Source: Cristatella mucedo
Lineage: Eukaryota; Bryozoa; Phylactolaemata; Cristatellidae
DNA: 64,000 nucleotides
Assembly (NCBI GenBank): GCA_009760855.2
Contig: WPIO01000019.1
Coordinates: 62,001 to 126,000 of the forward strand
Direction: 5' to 3'
Shown: one piece after another, positions 1 to 25,040 of the stretch
Layout: the number at the start of each line of letters is the position of its first letter
Position numbering within the stretch: position 1 is the stretch's first letter
The notes under the pieces: model-generated
The model's input: only the letters and a program-made list of their open reading frames with translations
Databases searched by the model: none
Told to the model about the DNA's origin: nothing
Translations under genes and position numbers: made by a program

Positions 1-171
1 TATGATCTCCAGAGGATTTTAACTTGATTAGAGTTGTGGCTAAACGACTTGGATTAGAAGAGTGAATGAAAGTATGCCTGGCCTAATTAGGATTAGTTTG
101 GTTTGGTAGGCTTGAGCGAGACAATGAAAGAACCCAAAAGTGAGTGACAGAACCTTAAAGTCGATGCGCTG

Positions 172-173
<2 letters not shown>

Positions 174-234
<61 letters not shown>
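174..234. repeat. (GA)n microsatellite
   Basis: About 30 uninterrupted GA dinucleotides. Confidence 0.95.
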
Positions 235-237
<3 letters not shown>

Positions 238-744
238 AGTGCAGGTCGTTGTAGGCGGGGTGTGGCAGTTGGCACATTCCTGACAAGCCTAAACGCTGAG
301 TTTTGCATAAACTGAATGAATTGTGTTGCACAGGCAGGAAGTCTTACAAGTAGCAAGTTACAGAAGTTTAGAGTCGTTATGCTACAAATGCATGGAACAG
401 CTTGGTTATTGTCTCCCTATCTAAGCAGACTCAATATTTGGCAATGGTATGTAGGTGAAAGTAGTTTGTGGGGCTGCTTTGGTCATCCATTGAAGCGTCG
501 CTTTGGGACAGGACACCCAGGTGTGTGCAAATACAGCAGGAGATTCGCTGGCCAAGCCAATTTTTAGCGTTAGTTTTTCTAATTTCTGAGAAACGGTAAG
601 ATTGTTTTGCCCATAGCCAACAATTTAGTTTTATTGGCATTTTATTTGAGAAAGATTGTTGCCATTTGAGTGCGAATGTCAGCAATACAGGCTGTCAGTT
701 AATAGGCTTTGAAGTGCTGGACTGCAGCAAGGGATCACATGTAC

Positions 745-796
745 AGGTGCTCAATCATAGGTGCTCAATCATAGGTGCTCAATCATAGGTGCTCAA
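745..796. repeat. 14-bp tandem repeat, 3.7 copies
   Basis: The unit GGTGCTCAATCATA is repeated almost perfectly inside a LINE fragment. Confidence 0.85.
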
Positions 797-1021
797 GAAG
801 TATTCGGTGATCAATAGTGCCAAGCACTGTCGAGAGATCCAGCAGAACCAGCTGAGTCACTCTCTTAGTCGCTATTCCTGAGAAAGTTGGTATAGACTTC
901 CAACAGTGCTGAGTGATTTGCTCTAAAACCTGACTGGAACTACTTACTCCAACATACTTTACAGGTACGACAATAGAAAGACTGAGCAGAAAGTGAGTCT
1001 ATCTGTCTCCGAAGGAGAACC

Positions 1022-2404
1022 ATAGATTATAATATTATTACTAATAATAATACATGTATAGCACCCTCAGGAAACTTAATCTCTTTCTTGCCACTTTACA
1101 TATGCTGTAAAGGAAGCATGATTAAATGGTTAGTGGTAACATGCACAATATCGACGATCATAATATGGTTAGAGGTAACATGCAGTGTCAAAATATGGTT
1201 CGTGGTAGCATTTACAGTGTCAGCACACATAAACATGCAGAAGACAACTCCCAAGGACCCACTAAATACTGTGATAAACATGTGGGTTTTAGCTTCGAGT
1301 TCCAAGCTTTGGGAGCATACAAACTAAAGGCGTGGTCTCCTAAGGATTTGAGGTTCATACGAGGTATAGCCAAAAAAATTGAGTTAAGAGAGTACGTGGT
1401 ACGATGCCTTCCCTGCTGGGGGAGTAGCTCTGATGGATAGGTTGGAGCGTAAGAGCCTGTGGAGGTCGGCGGGAAATGGTGTGCTGTGGCAACTGCAACG
1501 CTCACAACAGACAAGCCTAGCTGCAGAGTTTTGCATAACTATGAATCTTATTGCACAGGCAGGAAGTCCTGCAAGTAGCAAGTTGCAGGTGCAGAGTCGG
1601 TATGTTACAAATGCATGGAGTACTTTGGATGTAGCATCCCTGACTAAGCAAGCTCGAATTTTAGCAATGTTATGTAGCTGAATAGTAGGCAGACTTGGCT
1701 GTGGAGCTGATGTGGTCATCTAATGAAAGGTCACTTTGAAATAGAACTCCTAGATTTCGTCCAGATTCAACAGGAGATATGCTGGCAGAGCCGATTTTTG
1801 AGCGTTAGGTTTTCCAATTTCTGAATCACACTTGACTTGCCCATAACTAGCAAGTTGGTTATTATTATTCAATTTAGAAAGTTTTCTGTCATTCATGTTT
1901 GGATGTCATCGATACTTGCTGCAAGGGGGTTGAGGAAATTCGAAGAACTGGAGGGCTGAGATTCCTGAAGAAGTCTGAATTCCTGAGAAGGTCGGTATAC
2001 ACCCGAAGCAATGCTGACTTTGTGGAGTAATTAGCTATAAAACCAGACTGAAACTTACTTGTTAGGTTTGAAGTTTCAATGTACGACTTTAGCTGGTCTG
2101 CCATAACTTGTTCCACTGTCTTTTATAGGAATAGTAGAATGATGAGTTGGCAGAAGTTGGTCAAGTTGTCATGGTCTAGCGTTGCTTTCTTAATTAATGG
2201 CCTAACTGCAGCCTTTTTGATAGGTGAATGGACAACACCTGAGGCTAAAGACGTTGTCATTATGTTATTTATGACTTGCTGCATCAGATATATGCATCGT
2301 AGAAGTAGGACAGTGGGAATAGGGTGTAGAGGACTGGTAGTTTTCTTTGACTGGGAGATGAATTTCAGGCTGAGGTCACTGATGGCCTGCTTGAATGTAC
2401 ACAT
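1022..2404 (-). mobile_element. LINE family A copy with RT remnants
   Basis: Reading the minus strand: frames similar to RT (IKKAAVRPLIKKATLDHDNL, then MADQLKSYIETSNLTSKFQS and GF), followed by the C-terminal region and a TTATTATTA tail at 1030-1055. Frameshifts and stops make it inactive. It is 5'-truncated. Confidence 0.7.
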
Positions 2405-2423
2405 TGAAGTGCTGCACGGAATT

Positions 2424-2830
2424 AATAATAAGAATAAAAATAATAATAATAATAATACACTTGATAAAGCGCCCTCAGAGAACTCAATCTCTTTCTAGGC
2501 GCTTTGCATCATCTGCAAAGGGAAACACGATTGAATGGTGAGTAGTATCAGGCTTGATAAACAACATGAATAGCACGGTTAGGGGTGACATGCACAGGGT
2601 GAGCATGCAAATGTGGTTAGTGGCAGCATTCACAGTGTCAGCACGAATAAGCACGTGAAGAACGAATCAAAGGGACCGACTAAATGCCGCCCTAAATAGG
2701 TGCGTTTTTAAGTTCTTTTGAATTGAATTTGAATTGAAAGGGAAGTCCTCTAGGATTGATATAAAGGGAGATGAGTGCTGAAGGGAGGCGGTTAATTATT
2801 TGGTCAGATGTGTAGAAATTGGTATTAATA
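2424..2830 (-). mobile_element. LINE family A 3' end
   Basis: The TTATT-type tail at 2428-2458 is followed (minus strand read in reverse) by the AAAGCGCC...GGGCGCTTT-type 3' hairpin and the usual 3' UTR. It lies directly behind the previous copy in the same orientation. Confidence 0.6.
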
Positions 2831-3377
2831 GGAATTGAGAGTATATAATCATGGGAAATATTTGATGGAGTATGTGACCTTGGTTATGATTAGTGCCATA
2901 AACATGAGCCACAAAAGAGATTAAATCGGCCACTCTTCGAAATACAGCTTACAAGGAGTCGATTGGGTCATCCAAATGCATACTATTAATCTGTCTTACA
3001 TTCTTCTCATATAACTAGGTTTGTATTTTGGGGCTCTTTCCGGTCACTCACCAGATGCTAGCACCTGGTTTTATCCCTTCAAGCATAACCAGTGACACAC
3101 TTCCAGAGCAAAGGAGTGCCTAGCACTAAGATTCACTTAGGGATTCAAAACAAGCTCTAGAGACTACACAGACTGATTATTGTTTAAGCAGATAATGCCC
3201 TAATGTGTCATGGTCTTTGGTGCTAAAGACGACTTACAGATCGAGTACATTGAATATTGGTACTGTCTTTTATCTGCTTTGCCTGTGGTACTTTAATAGA
3301 TGTTTGGCTCATAGTAATCCATCAGAAGTGGTTATAAGATCGTCTTCAGTAGCCTGCCAGTGTTATCGATCTCTAGT

Positions 3378-3378
3378 C

Positions 3379-3409
<31 letters not shown>

Positions 3410-3790
3410 TGTATGTATGTATGTATGTATGTATGTATGTATGTATGTATGTATGTATGTATGTATGTATGTATGTATCTCGATCTGTAACTCCACAAAG
3501 CCACAAAGACTATGTGAGTGTTATGCAGAAGAGTTTGTGTAGCATACTCAGAGTCTAAGTGGCTTTCGGTACGCATTCGGTAGGCAACAGACTGCATCTC
3601 ACGCAACAAAGAGAAAGTTGGAAGCATAGCAGAGTCAGGCGAACAGTTTGAGGTAGTGAGTAGCATGGAAATAGCAGCTCAGGACCGCTGGAAAGGATGT
3701 GCCATAGTCGGCAGCAGGAGAGTAGTTGTCGTTTCGTAAGAATTGTGGAAGCGAGTTCCGCAGTCTAGGACCTGCAGTCGTGTCGAGATG
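3378..3790 (-). mobile_element. LINE family B 3' end with (ATGT)n tail
   Basis: It matches copies at 20.3, 33.9 and 44.3 kb. The minus strand reads the C-terminal end of a reverse transcriptase (NCSPDSAMLPTFSLLRE). The tetranucleotide run at 3379-3477 sits exactly where other copies have a short TACATT tail. Confidence 0.65.
3379..3477. repeat. (ATGT)n microsatellite, about 25 units
   Basis: Perfect tetranucleotide run abutting the LINE family B 3' end. Confidence 0.95.
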
Positions 3791-3909
3791 TTGTGTGCAA
3801 GTAAGGAATAAATTCTGGTAATGCTGTTTTAGTGGTTGAATAAGTATGAGAAAATAAATAAGCTGTTCAGTTCGTTTACTTGAAGACCGTTGGTGTCAAA
3901 AGCATATGG

Positions 3910-4050
3910 TTTGCAAGTCATTCTACCACAATTCTTACTGAGGGGCCATGTCTTCTGCCCTGCTGCCGACTGTGACTCTTCCTATACTGCTACTTCAATA
4001 CTACTATACTTTCATCCTGACTCGCCTACCCTTCCTCTCTCCCTGTCTCA
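3910..4050 (+). mobile_element. LINE family B fragment, degenerate
   Basis: Similar to the CCACAATTCTTAC...CTGCTGCCGACT part of family B, in the opposite orientation to the copy just upstream. Confidence 0.4.
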
Positions 4051-4396
4051 TTAATTGAGATCGAGGCTGTTGGCTGTCGGTAGTGTGCATCAATCTTCGT
4101 CGGCTTTTAGTGGGCTATGGAAAACTCCACGGGAAATCATATTTGGTCAACTCCACGGTAAGACATACTTCCTCTTAATAGAGTTGCTCTAGGGTTTGTG
4201 TTGCCACTAACAAGGGTAAATGTCGAAAAAATAGTAAAATGAGTTGTCCGTCAATCGAATTTTTGTATAGGGTACCCTACAAAAGATAAACGTTTTAAAA
4301 GTGGGCTAAGAAGTTTTAGCGTTTCATTTGCAAAAGGAAAAATGATTATGCACGTCAAAACCATATCTAATCCAGAATTATATAAGAAGCAATATA

Positions 4397-5009
4397 TCTA
4401 CAAATAAAAAAAATATGAATTTCTGCACTTTATACGACTTGTATCCTAACTTGTTGAACCTTGGTAATCAAGGCACGTGTTTGCAGCTTGTTATGGTGCA
4501 TGTGCTTTTGACGCTTGTGACTTTTAAGCTGCTTCATTCACAGTGTAGCCTTGTGCATTGTAAATTCAATAACTCGGCCAGTACTTCACATCTCAACGTC
4601 GAATTTGAAGTGTGAGTTCAGCTTTACTTGTACATCATTCCAGGATTTTATTTCTGATTTTGATTGGATCAATATTACTATTCATATCCATGATTTCAGA
4701 TAATAAAGCTCCTGGATGGTTTATGACAACCTATAGCAATATTTATCCAACCGAAATCAGAAATAAGCTCCTGCTGTGATTTGTAAGCATGGTGGCTGAA
4801 CTCCCATTTCAAATTTGACGTTGATCTCTGGAGTATTAGCCGAGCTATATAATGTGAAAGGCACAAAGCTATGCTGTAGATGAAGCTATTTTTAGTCACA
4901 TTCACGGACCTCAAGAAGCTGTAAACATTTACTTTGATGCACCAAGGTTCAATAAGTTGGGACGCATGTCGCATGTAATGCAGATATCGGTAATATTTTT
5001 ATTTGTAGA
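4397..5009. mobile_element. fold-back (long palindromic) element
   Basis: The left arm begins TCTACAAATAAAAA and the right arm ends TTTTTATTTGTAGA. The arms of roughly 280 bp are imperfect inverted copies of each other (for example TTGCAGCTTGTTATGGTGCA near 4480 versus the mirrored sequence near 4920) around a centre near 4710. A single related arm occurs at 14870-15150. Confidence 0.7.
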
Positions 5010-5276
5010 CATTTTGTTTCCGGTTCACTTCCAGGTTAGATATTTCATTTATGTGAAAATCGTTAAGACTTGATTCAATATCTTTCATGCTTATCTTTTG
5101 AAACATACCCTGGTCAAATATTTGATAATTTGGGAAAATTCGGTATATCATCAACATTTACCCTTAAGTTGCAGTTGTCCTTAAAAATCCCATTTATTTT
5201 GACTAACCCTTTTTGAGACACCTTTAGACATGCTCAATTCATGCCTGTCTGACACCATCACACTTGCTTAGTCATC

Positions 5277-5400
5277 AAAGCGCTCTGAATCCAGTTCTTT
5301 TCAAGTCCTGACCATTTTCCTTAGTCGGTGGCATAGTAAAAGCGCTCTGAATCCAGCTCTTTTCAAGTCCTGGCCATTTTCCTTAGTCGGTGGCATAGTG
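5277..5400. repeat. 62-bp tandem duplication
   Basis: GCGCTCTGAATCCAG...GTCGGTGGCATAGT occurs twice in direct tandem with only a few mismatches. Confidence 0.9.
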
Positions 5401-6014
5401 CCTAATATCACAGGTCAATCGAATTGTGTGTCACGAGGTCACTGCTAGGCTGCCAACCACTAACGATTGTACTAATTCAGGGGCAGCTTTGATAGTGGTA
5501 TTCTTCTAGCAGTTTCTATGAATCAACGATGGAAACCTGCTTAGGCTTGCTCAGCTGCAAATTCAGCTTGATAAAACATCACGAGCATGATGTCTATGCA
5601 AAGAGAAGGCCATAAATATTTTTTCTTTGAGGAACTCAATACTCAAGTCTGATATAGCTGAGGTAGTCCAGCTAGGTATGCCGGGGAGGGAAGAGTATGT
5701 TTCCTGTTACCAAAAGCTGGGTCACCAGTAAATACTAATACTCCTGCACTCTCTGAGACAAAGAAGATGCATGACAGCACATGGCGTCATTCACCTGGCA
5801 GTGAGACTGCAGATGGTGCTTATGGAAATTAACCATATAATCTTTTTTTGATTCCTTGCTGACACTGTTTCTCTCATTCAATGGTATTACTTCTAATTGC
5901 TGCCCAGTTTGCAGGGTGATCGTCTCACTCGGGCATAGCAGTATTTCTAGAGTCAGCTTGCTTTTGTTGTAGCAGCCTCACGATTAACACGATGCGTGAA
6001 CTTGAATTTTGCAG

Positions 6015-19295
<13,281 letters not shown>

Positions 19296-19527
19296 CCTTA
19301 CTGCTGACCAAATACATACCGCTTGGCTTATTGGCCTCTGCTTGTAGTCGCTGTTATGCATTATTCCTCAGACAGCGTCTGCACCTCGTTTGTTGCTCAC
19401 AGTATATCTGCACTTAGTTCTACTTGTTTCCCTTGTGTGTATTAAATAACAAAGAAGCAAACGCTAAAACTTGGTATGCTTACTAAAGTGTGACATGATG
19501 AACAACCATGGCACATACCAGTGATAG

Positions 19528-19533
19528 AATAAA
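19528..19533 (+). promoter_or_regulatory. DMAP1: possible poly(A) signal of DMAP1
   Basis: An AATAAA hexamer lies about 230 bases after the DMAP1 stop. No cleavage evidence is visible. Confidence 0.35.
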
Positions 19534-19799
19534 TCCATGCATCATGGATGACTTTCGTTATCTTTTGCTGTAACATTCACAAAAATAGTACTCTATGTTT
19601 GAAAACAATGCAGGCGACGTCGCAATCCTAGATGTTGTATTACAATATTTTTTTTATTAATACTTAACTGTGTTGTATTGCAAACAATCTTGGATACTTA
19701 TTGCTGTGATTGCTGTGCTTGGTTACATTATTGACCATCAGCTATCCTAGTTAATTTGTGGCATGTCGAGTATTTTGTCAGTAAGAGGACGTCTATACT

Positions 19800-20270
19800 T
19801 CTTAAGGAGCTTGTAGTTGATCCAAAACTCAGCAGCAAGGCTTGTCTGTCGTGAAGGTCTAAATTGCCATATTGCAACACTTCTAAACCGACTTGCAATG
19901 GCTCCTAGTCAAGCAGCATATCGACTTCAAGGTTTTGTCACTCACTTTTAGGCTGCCTCAACCTCTTGATCCAGCCTACCTCTCCAAAGTATTTCCTAAT
20001 CAGGCCTGGCATCCTTCCACCAGGTCTTCCAACTCAAGCCGTTTAGCTGTACGTCTGACCGATCTCAAATCCTTTGGAGACCGAACCTTCAGTTCGTTAG
20101 CTCCATAAGCCCGGAGCTCACTTCCGACTGACGTCACGACATCGCCGAACTTGACTTATAAAAAAGAAGCTAAAACGCCCATTCCTCACAGCGTTTACTG
20201 AGTACGAGTGAATTGTATTTTGAGTGATTTTGCATGCGGACGCTGTGCAGGTTATTAGCTATGTTGAACC
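19800..20270 (+). mobile_element. LINE family A RT C-terminal fragment
   Basis: It reads (with stops) LVKQHIDFKVLSLTF, DPAYLSKVFPNQA and LKSFGDRTFSS. Confidence 0.6.
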
Positions 20271-20271
20271 T

Positions 20272-20590
20272 ATCATGTATCTCCGTCAGTAACTCCACAA
20301 AGTGATAAAGACCATGTGGGTGTTACGCAGGAGAGTTTTGTATAGTGCACTCACAGCCTAAGCGGCTTTCGGTACGCATTCGGTAGCCAACAGACTTCGT
20401 CTCACGCAACAAAGAGAGTGGGAAGCATAGCAGAGTTAGGAGAGCAGTTGAGGTAGTGAGTAGCATAGAAGTAGCAGTTCAGGACCGCAGAAAAAGATGT
20501 GCCATAGTCGGCAGTTGGAGAGTAGTTGTCGTTGCGTAAGAATTGTGGAAGCGAGTTCCACAGTCTAGGACCTGCAGAGCTAAAGCTTCT
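20272..20590 (-). mobile_element. LINE family B 3' end
   Basis: Nearly the same as the copies at 33.9 kb and (inverted) 44.3 kb, from TATCTCCGTCAGTAACTCC to GCGAGTTCCACAGTCTAGG. Confidence 0.7.
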
Positions 20591-20599
20591 GTCGCCAAC

Positions 20600-23500
20600 T
20601 GCCTTTAAGCGTGGAAAGGGACCCTAGGAATCATCCATTCAAAAATGGAAACTTTGAAAAAGAAATACCACAGCAGATCCAGCAACAATTCGGTTAGAAG
20701 CTTTTGGTAAGATGCAAATAGTGCATTGTGAATTTAACAATTCAGATAGAAAGCACAGCATCACAAATGGAAAACCCTACTACATAAATCTGCTTCCGGT
20801 TTTTAAATGTTACACCATGCCACTCTTAACATGCCCGAGCGATGGAAGCAGGAAAAGTCGAACGACTTGCTCATCATGCTGCAGCAAAGTCGTAGTCGTG
20901 TCAGGAACGAGTGGTCATAGTGTCGGCAGAAGAAGCAGCTCATTGCTATTGTCGGGCGAAATGACAAAGTTGTTTAAATGAAATCGCGAAAACTATAAGG
21001 AAATTTATTTTCTTGCATTCTGTATTAATGCAAATACGTCACTCTCAATTCGCTTATAAATTAACGTGTGAACATTCATTTCCAGATGATCAAACGATGT
21101 AAAGCAAAGTGAGAAAGTGATTTTCTCTAAAAATAGAAAGGGGGTCGGTCGTTGCTCAGAGAGCGAAAGCTGCTAGTAGAGTGTCATAGCCATCTTTTAA
21201 AAACTCAACCTTCGAAGTCCTGTGAAGTTTTAGCGGCAGAACGGTGTGTAATACTTACGTTATGCAATAGTGCTTCGTTATATAGTATTGAGGGCAAGCG
21301 GTATGTGATTGTGGTTAATATGTAATGATAGAGCGACTGTGCTTCCCTTATAGGTCATGTACAGGGCCCGGAATGAGATTACATTTTCTGACGCTATGCA
21401 AATATCTTACCATTAATATAACCAGTCGGCTAATGCCTGCTTAATGTCTAGCTATAATATCAAGTTAGTAGGCGCACTTGTATTTAGTATATCAAGCTTT
21501 AGATCTCCACTAGAGACTCATTATTCTTAAAGAATGATTACACTCTGAGATTTTTCCTTCAATCGCTGGTCACTCGAAGTCAAAAAAATTCGGGGGCATC
21601 ACTAGTCGAAGCTCCACGGCAGGTGCCCTCGCGATGCAACAGTTGCCGATATTTGTCACAATTGATCTGAGCACGCGATAAAGCCACCGCCAGCATGTGA
21701 AAAATACGGCACTATCGTTGCAAAGCAGAATTTGGGCACTGAAACCTCAGCTCAATCGTCTAGTGTTGTTCTAGGAAACCCGGTCTTAAAATTGACCTAT
21801 CTAAAGAAATTCAACTTGTCCTCTATTGCAGCTGCCCCGAGTTTATACTTTGATATTGTTATACATCTCATTCATCAGAAATGCCGACTTGTGCATGCCA
21901 CTTCCTGAGAAGCCGCTGTACAGCTTCTCGACATATATAGATCCTTGGGCTTGGATTTTTAACCATAGTCCTACGATATCCTCAATGAAATTCTCAGATA
22001 ACTGTTGCTTGAAGGCTTTCTCGCCAATAAGACATGCTCGTATTAGTAACTGTGTAAAGTGTCGAGGTCAAGTTCTCTCAGAGCGCTGTACAAATACATT
22101 ATTGTTATTACTACTTATGATTTATTATATATTCGTTGACAAGCAACGGCAGCTACTAGTTATTTGTAAAAAACAAATAAGCGCTCAAGATTACGTGGAA
22201 AGCAAAGAAGATCGGTTAGACTGCGTGGGAAAATAGCGGGGGGGGGATGTAGCGGTGGAAATAGAGGCAAGCTGAGTTTCGTGCCGACCGACTCTCATTT
22301 TTGTGGTACGATGATGTATTTTCCAGGTCGTGACAGCTTACAAACGATGCACTAACCTGAACTGGTTTTTCGCGCCCTTTGAGTCTCGTCGAAGTCAAGG
22401 CTCTACGTCAAGGCTCTATGTTTGGAAATGCAGCAGCCCAGGCTATTTGCTTTGGCCTTCAGCCAAAAGTACCGAAGTATCTGTCAATGCTTCATCGATC
22501 GTTTGAGGTAACACGACTCTTGCAGCCTGCGAGCACTGGGCGGAGACCTTGCGAGGGCTCAGACTGCCTAAGCAGCCGAAAGCTCACAACCGGTGGAAGG
22601 ACAGACGGCAGATGACTCGGCAGTCCTGCCCAAATCCATGCGTTGGCGGCATCTGAGGGGGCATCCATCTACCACAAACTGCCGCCACCTGTCGGGCGGG
22701 TTCGGAACGAACAACGGCCCGCCAGTGGGAAAAGCAACGCATGCGTGGAATATAAGGGCTGCCGAAGGAGTACAATGGGATGGGAGGGCTAGATCCCTCG
22801 ACGCCGGCAGCCGTCTAGTGTCTGTAGGCTGGGCATGGCCGGCGTAGCTTGAAATGAAGGTTTTGGTGTTGGAGCCAGCAGACTTGTTGCTCGGTCGCGC
22901 TACCCAGCCCGACGACAGGTCGTGTGGATGGCCGTCACAGATCGATCGAGTGTGACTTTCAAAGACAGTTGACGCATCGTTTCTCAGCGTCTCCAAGATA
23001 TATATGAATCTACGTCGAGGATCTCAAGCTGTGTACTAAGAATATTTTTTTGGGATCAAGGTTCATATCTAGCAGATTTAAAGCAAAGTAAATGTATACT
23101 GAAAGAGATCTAGTTCTCTTTGGGCGCTATACTAACGTCTTTTTTATTATTATCATTACTAGTAGTAGTAGTAGTAGTAGTATTAAGAGATTAATTAAAT
23201 TCGACTTGATTTGCTCAAGCTTGGAAACTATTTAAATAAGGCTACCACTACCCGCTAGTGGCATATTCAGGACTACGTTAAGATTGAGTAATGCCTTCAT
23301 GCTGTACAGGACACTTTATTGAAGGATTGGCCCCCTCACTCGGGCACCCACATTCCAGGTCGCCCTTAGTGTAAGCATGATAGCCCCCCTTTTTCCATAT
23401 GCCCAGGTAATCAGGAAGTAGATTCTAGTCAAGCTCCAACTGCTTATGTCATCTAAAGATACAAAGCATGACCAGGCAATTAGCAACATAGACATATACC

Positions 23501-23860
23501 CTTTTGTCCTTATAGATGAACTGTAAAAATCAGCTGGTTTTTGCATCAGTTGGCTTTGGTAATTTATGAGCTTACTGCCAAAGCCTTTCGTCGCGCTATG
23601 GCTGTCGACTTCCTTATTTAAAGGCATTATGTAGTAATGCTTATTAAGAGCCCAAAGGCCCATTGACTCTATACAGTATCTCGCTCATTCCTACGATTAA
23701 TAATGTGAAAATCCCACGTAGCAGGCACTTCAATGTTGGAACAGGTGCATATAGATGCGAGATTTCATCAGTTTCCTTTTGGACGTTACATGTATTCGCA
23801 AGGTAAGCTGCTGTGTGCATGCACATGCATGCACCCGTGTTTATACCTTCCTGGGCATGA
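20600..23860. other. intergenic stretch, no gene recognised
   Basis: It holds two short LINE-A-like tails (about 22030-22110 and 23085-23160), a TAG trinucleotide run at 23164-23183, and a 142-codon open frame at 22568-22996 (minus) with no similarity I know. Confidence 0.5.
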
Positions 23861-23864
23861 GTCT

Positions 23865-23950
23865 ACGTTTAACGTGCTCGCACTTAACGACCGAGGTCGT
23901 GGGTTGGAATCGTGCAGTAAGCAATCCTTAATAGCTCACTGCAAGCAGGA
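23865..23950 (+). mobile_element. partial tRNA-derived SINE
   Basis: CGACCGAGGTCGTGGGTTGGAATC and CACTGCAAGCAGGAT fit the SINE consensus; the tail half is missing. Confidence 0.5.
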
Positions 23951-24770
23951 TGATAATAATAATAATAATTCACTTGGTAAAGCGCCCTCGGAGAACTTAA
24001 TCTCTCTCTAGGCGCTTTACATTTGCTGCAAAGTGAAATGCAATTGAATGGTAAGTAAAATCATGCTTAAAAACAAACAAAATGAATAATATGGTTAGGG
24101 GTGACATGCACAGGGTCAGCATGCAAATGTGGTTAGTGGGAGCATGCACGGTGTCAGCACGCATAAGCACATCAAGGACGAATCGCAGGGACCCGCTAAA
24201 TGCTGTCCTAAATAGGTGTTTTTAGATTCCTTTTAAATGTGGTCAGGTCAGGGGATGTTCTGACGCAGGTCGGGAGGGAGTTCCAGGCTGTGGGAGCATA
24301 TGAACTAAATGCACGGTCTCCAAAGGATTTAAGGTTTTACGAGGTATTTGTAGACTGTTGGATTCCGAAAAGCGGGTGGTACGATGCTTGGCCTGATGGG
24401 GTAGTATATCTGAAAGATAGGCTGGAGCCATAGAATGAAGGAACCTAAAAGTGAGCGACAAAACCTTGAAGTCAATCCGTTGCTTGACTGGTAGCCAGTG
24501 CAGGTTGGCGAGAAGTGGAGTAATGTGGCAACTGCGACGCTCACGACAGACAAGTCTAGCTGCCGAGTTTTGCACCAGCTGCAATCGCCTGATCGCACAT
24601 GCTGGTAGGCCAGTAAGCAGTGAGTTGCAGAAGTCGAGACGGGATGTCACGAATGCATGGACCCACTTGGACGTGGTATACTTATCTAAACAAGCCCGAA
24701 TTTTAGCAATGTTATGAAGCTGAAAATAGGCGGATTTGACTAGGCGGATTATGATAGCTGCCAATGCCCT
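23950..24770 (-). mobile_element. LINE family A 3' end, best-preserved minus copy
   Basis: The minus-strand frame at 24243-24764 gives FVTSRLDFCNSLLTGLPACA, LQLVQNSAARLVCRERRSCH and LHWLPVKQRIDFKVLSLTF, a CR1/L2-type RT C-terminus. The 3' UTR, hairpin and ATTATTATTATCA tail follow toward 23950. Confidence 0.75.
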
Positions 24771-24786
24771 TCTGTCGCTACCAGTG

Positions 24787-24792
<6 letters not shown>

Positions 24793-24828
<36 letters not shown>
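24793..24828. repeat. (GT)n microsatellite
   Basis: About 18 GT units preceded by ATATAT. Confidence 0.9.
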
Positions 24829-24831
<3 letters not shown>

Positions 24832-25010
24832 AAACATAAGTATAATAGTCTAATTAGAAATTAATTAGACTATTGAGTCAGTAAATCTTTACTTTTATAC
24901 TTTGCTTTTAATGAAGCGCAAGCGCGATAACAAACATGCAGCAGCATTAAGCACATTGCGGCACATTAATACCGGCCCTCTGGTGAAGCTTAGGAAGAAC
25001 CGCTGTTGCA

Positions 25011-25016
25011 TTTATT
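25011..25016 (-). promoter_or_regulatory. poly(A) signal of FReD gene
   Basis: AATAAA on the minus strand lies only about 25 bases after the stop codon, implying a very short 3' UTR. Confidence 0.5.
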
Positions 25017-25040
25017 AGCGACGGAGCTACTTTTTATATG

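Larger units (their letters stand above)
100..1000 (-). mobile_element. LINE family A (CR1/L2-like) fragment
   Basis: On the minus strand, broken reading frames match the reverse-transcriptase C-terminal half of this family. Around 800-850 they give LVLLDLST, a motif-A-like remnant. A GA microsatellite interrupts the copy at 174-234. Confidence 0.6.
1..6014. other. gene-free repeat-rich stretch upstream of DMAP1
   Basis: Apart from the LINE fragments, the fold-back element and tandem repeats listed separately, I recognise nothing here. In particular I could not find the first coding exon of DMAP1, which may lie here unrecognised or upstream of the window. Confidence 0.5.

Noticed and set aside
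24243-24764. 173-codon minus frame as a cellular gene
   Set aside because: It matches the C-terminal part of a CR1/L2-type reverse transcriptase found repeatedly in the window.
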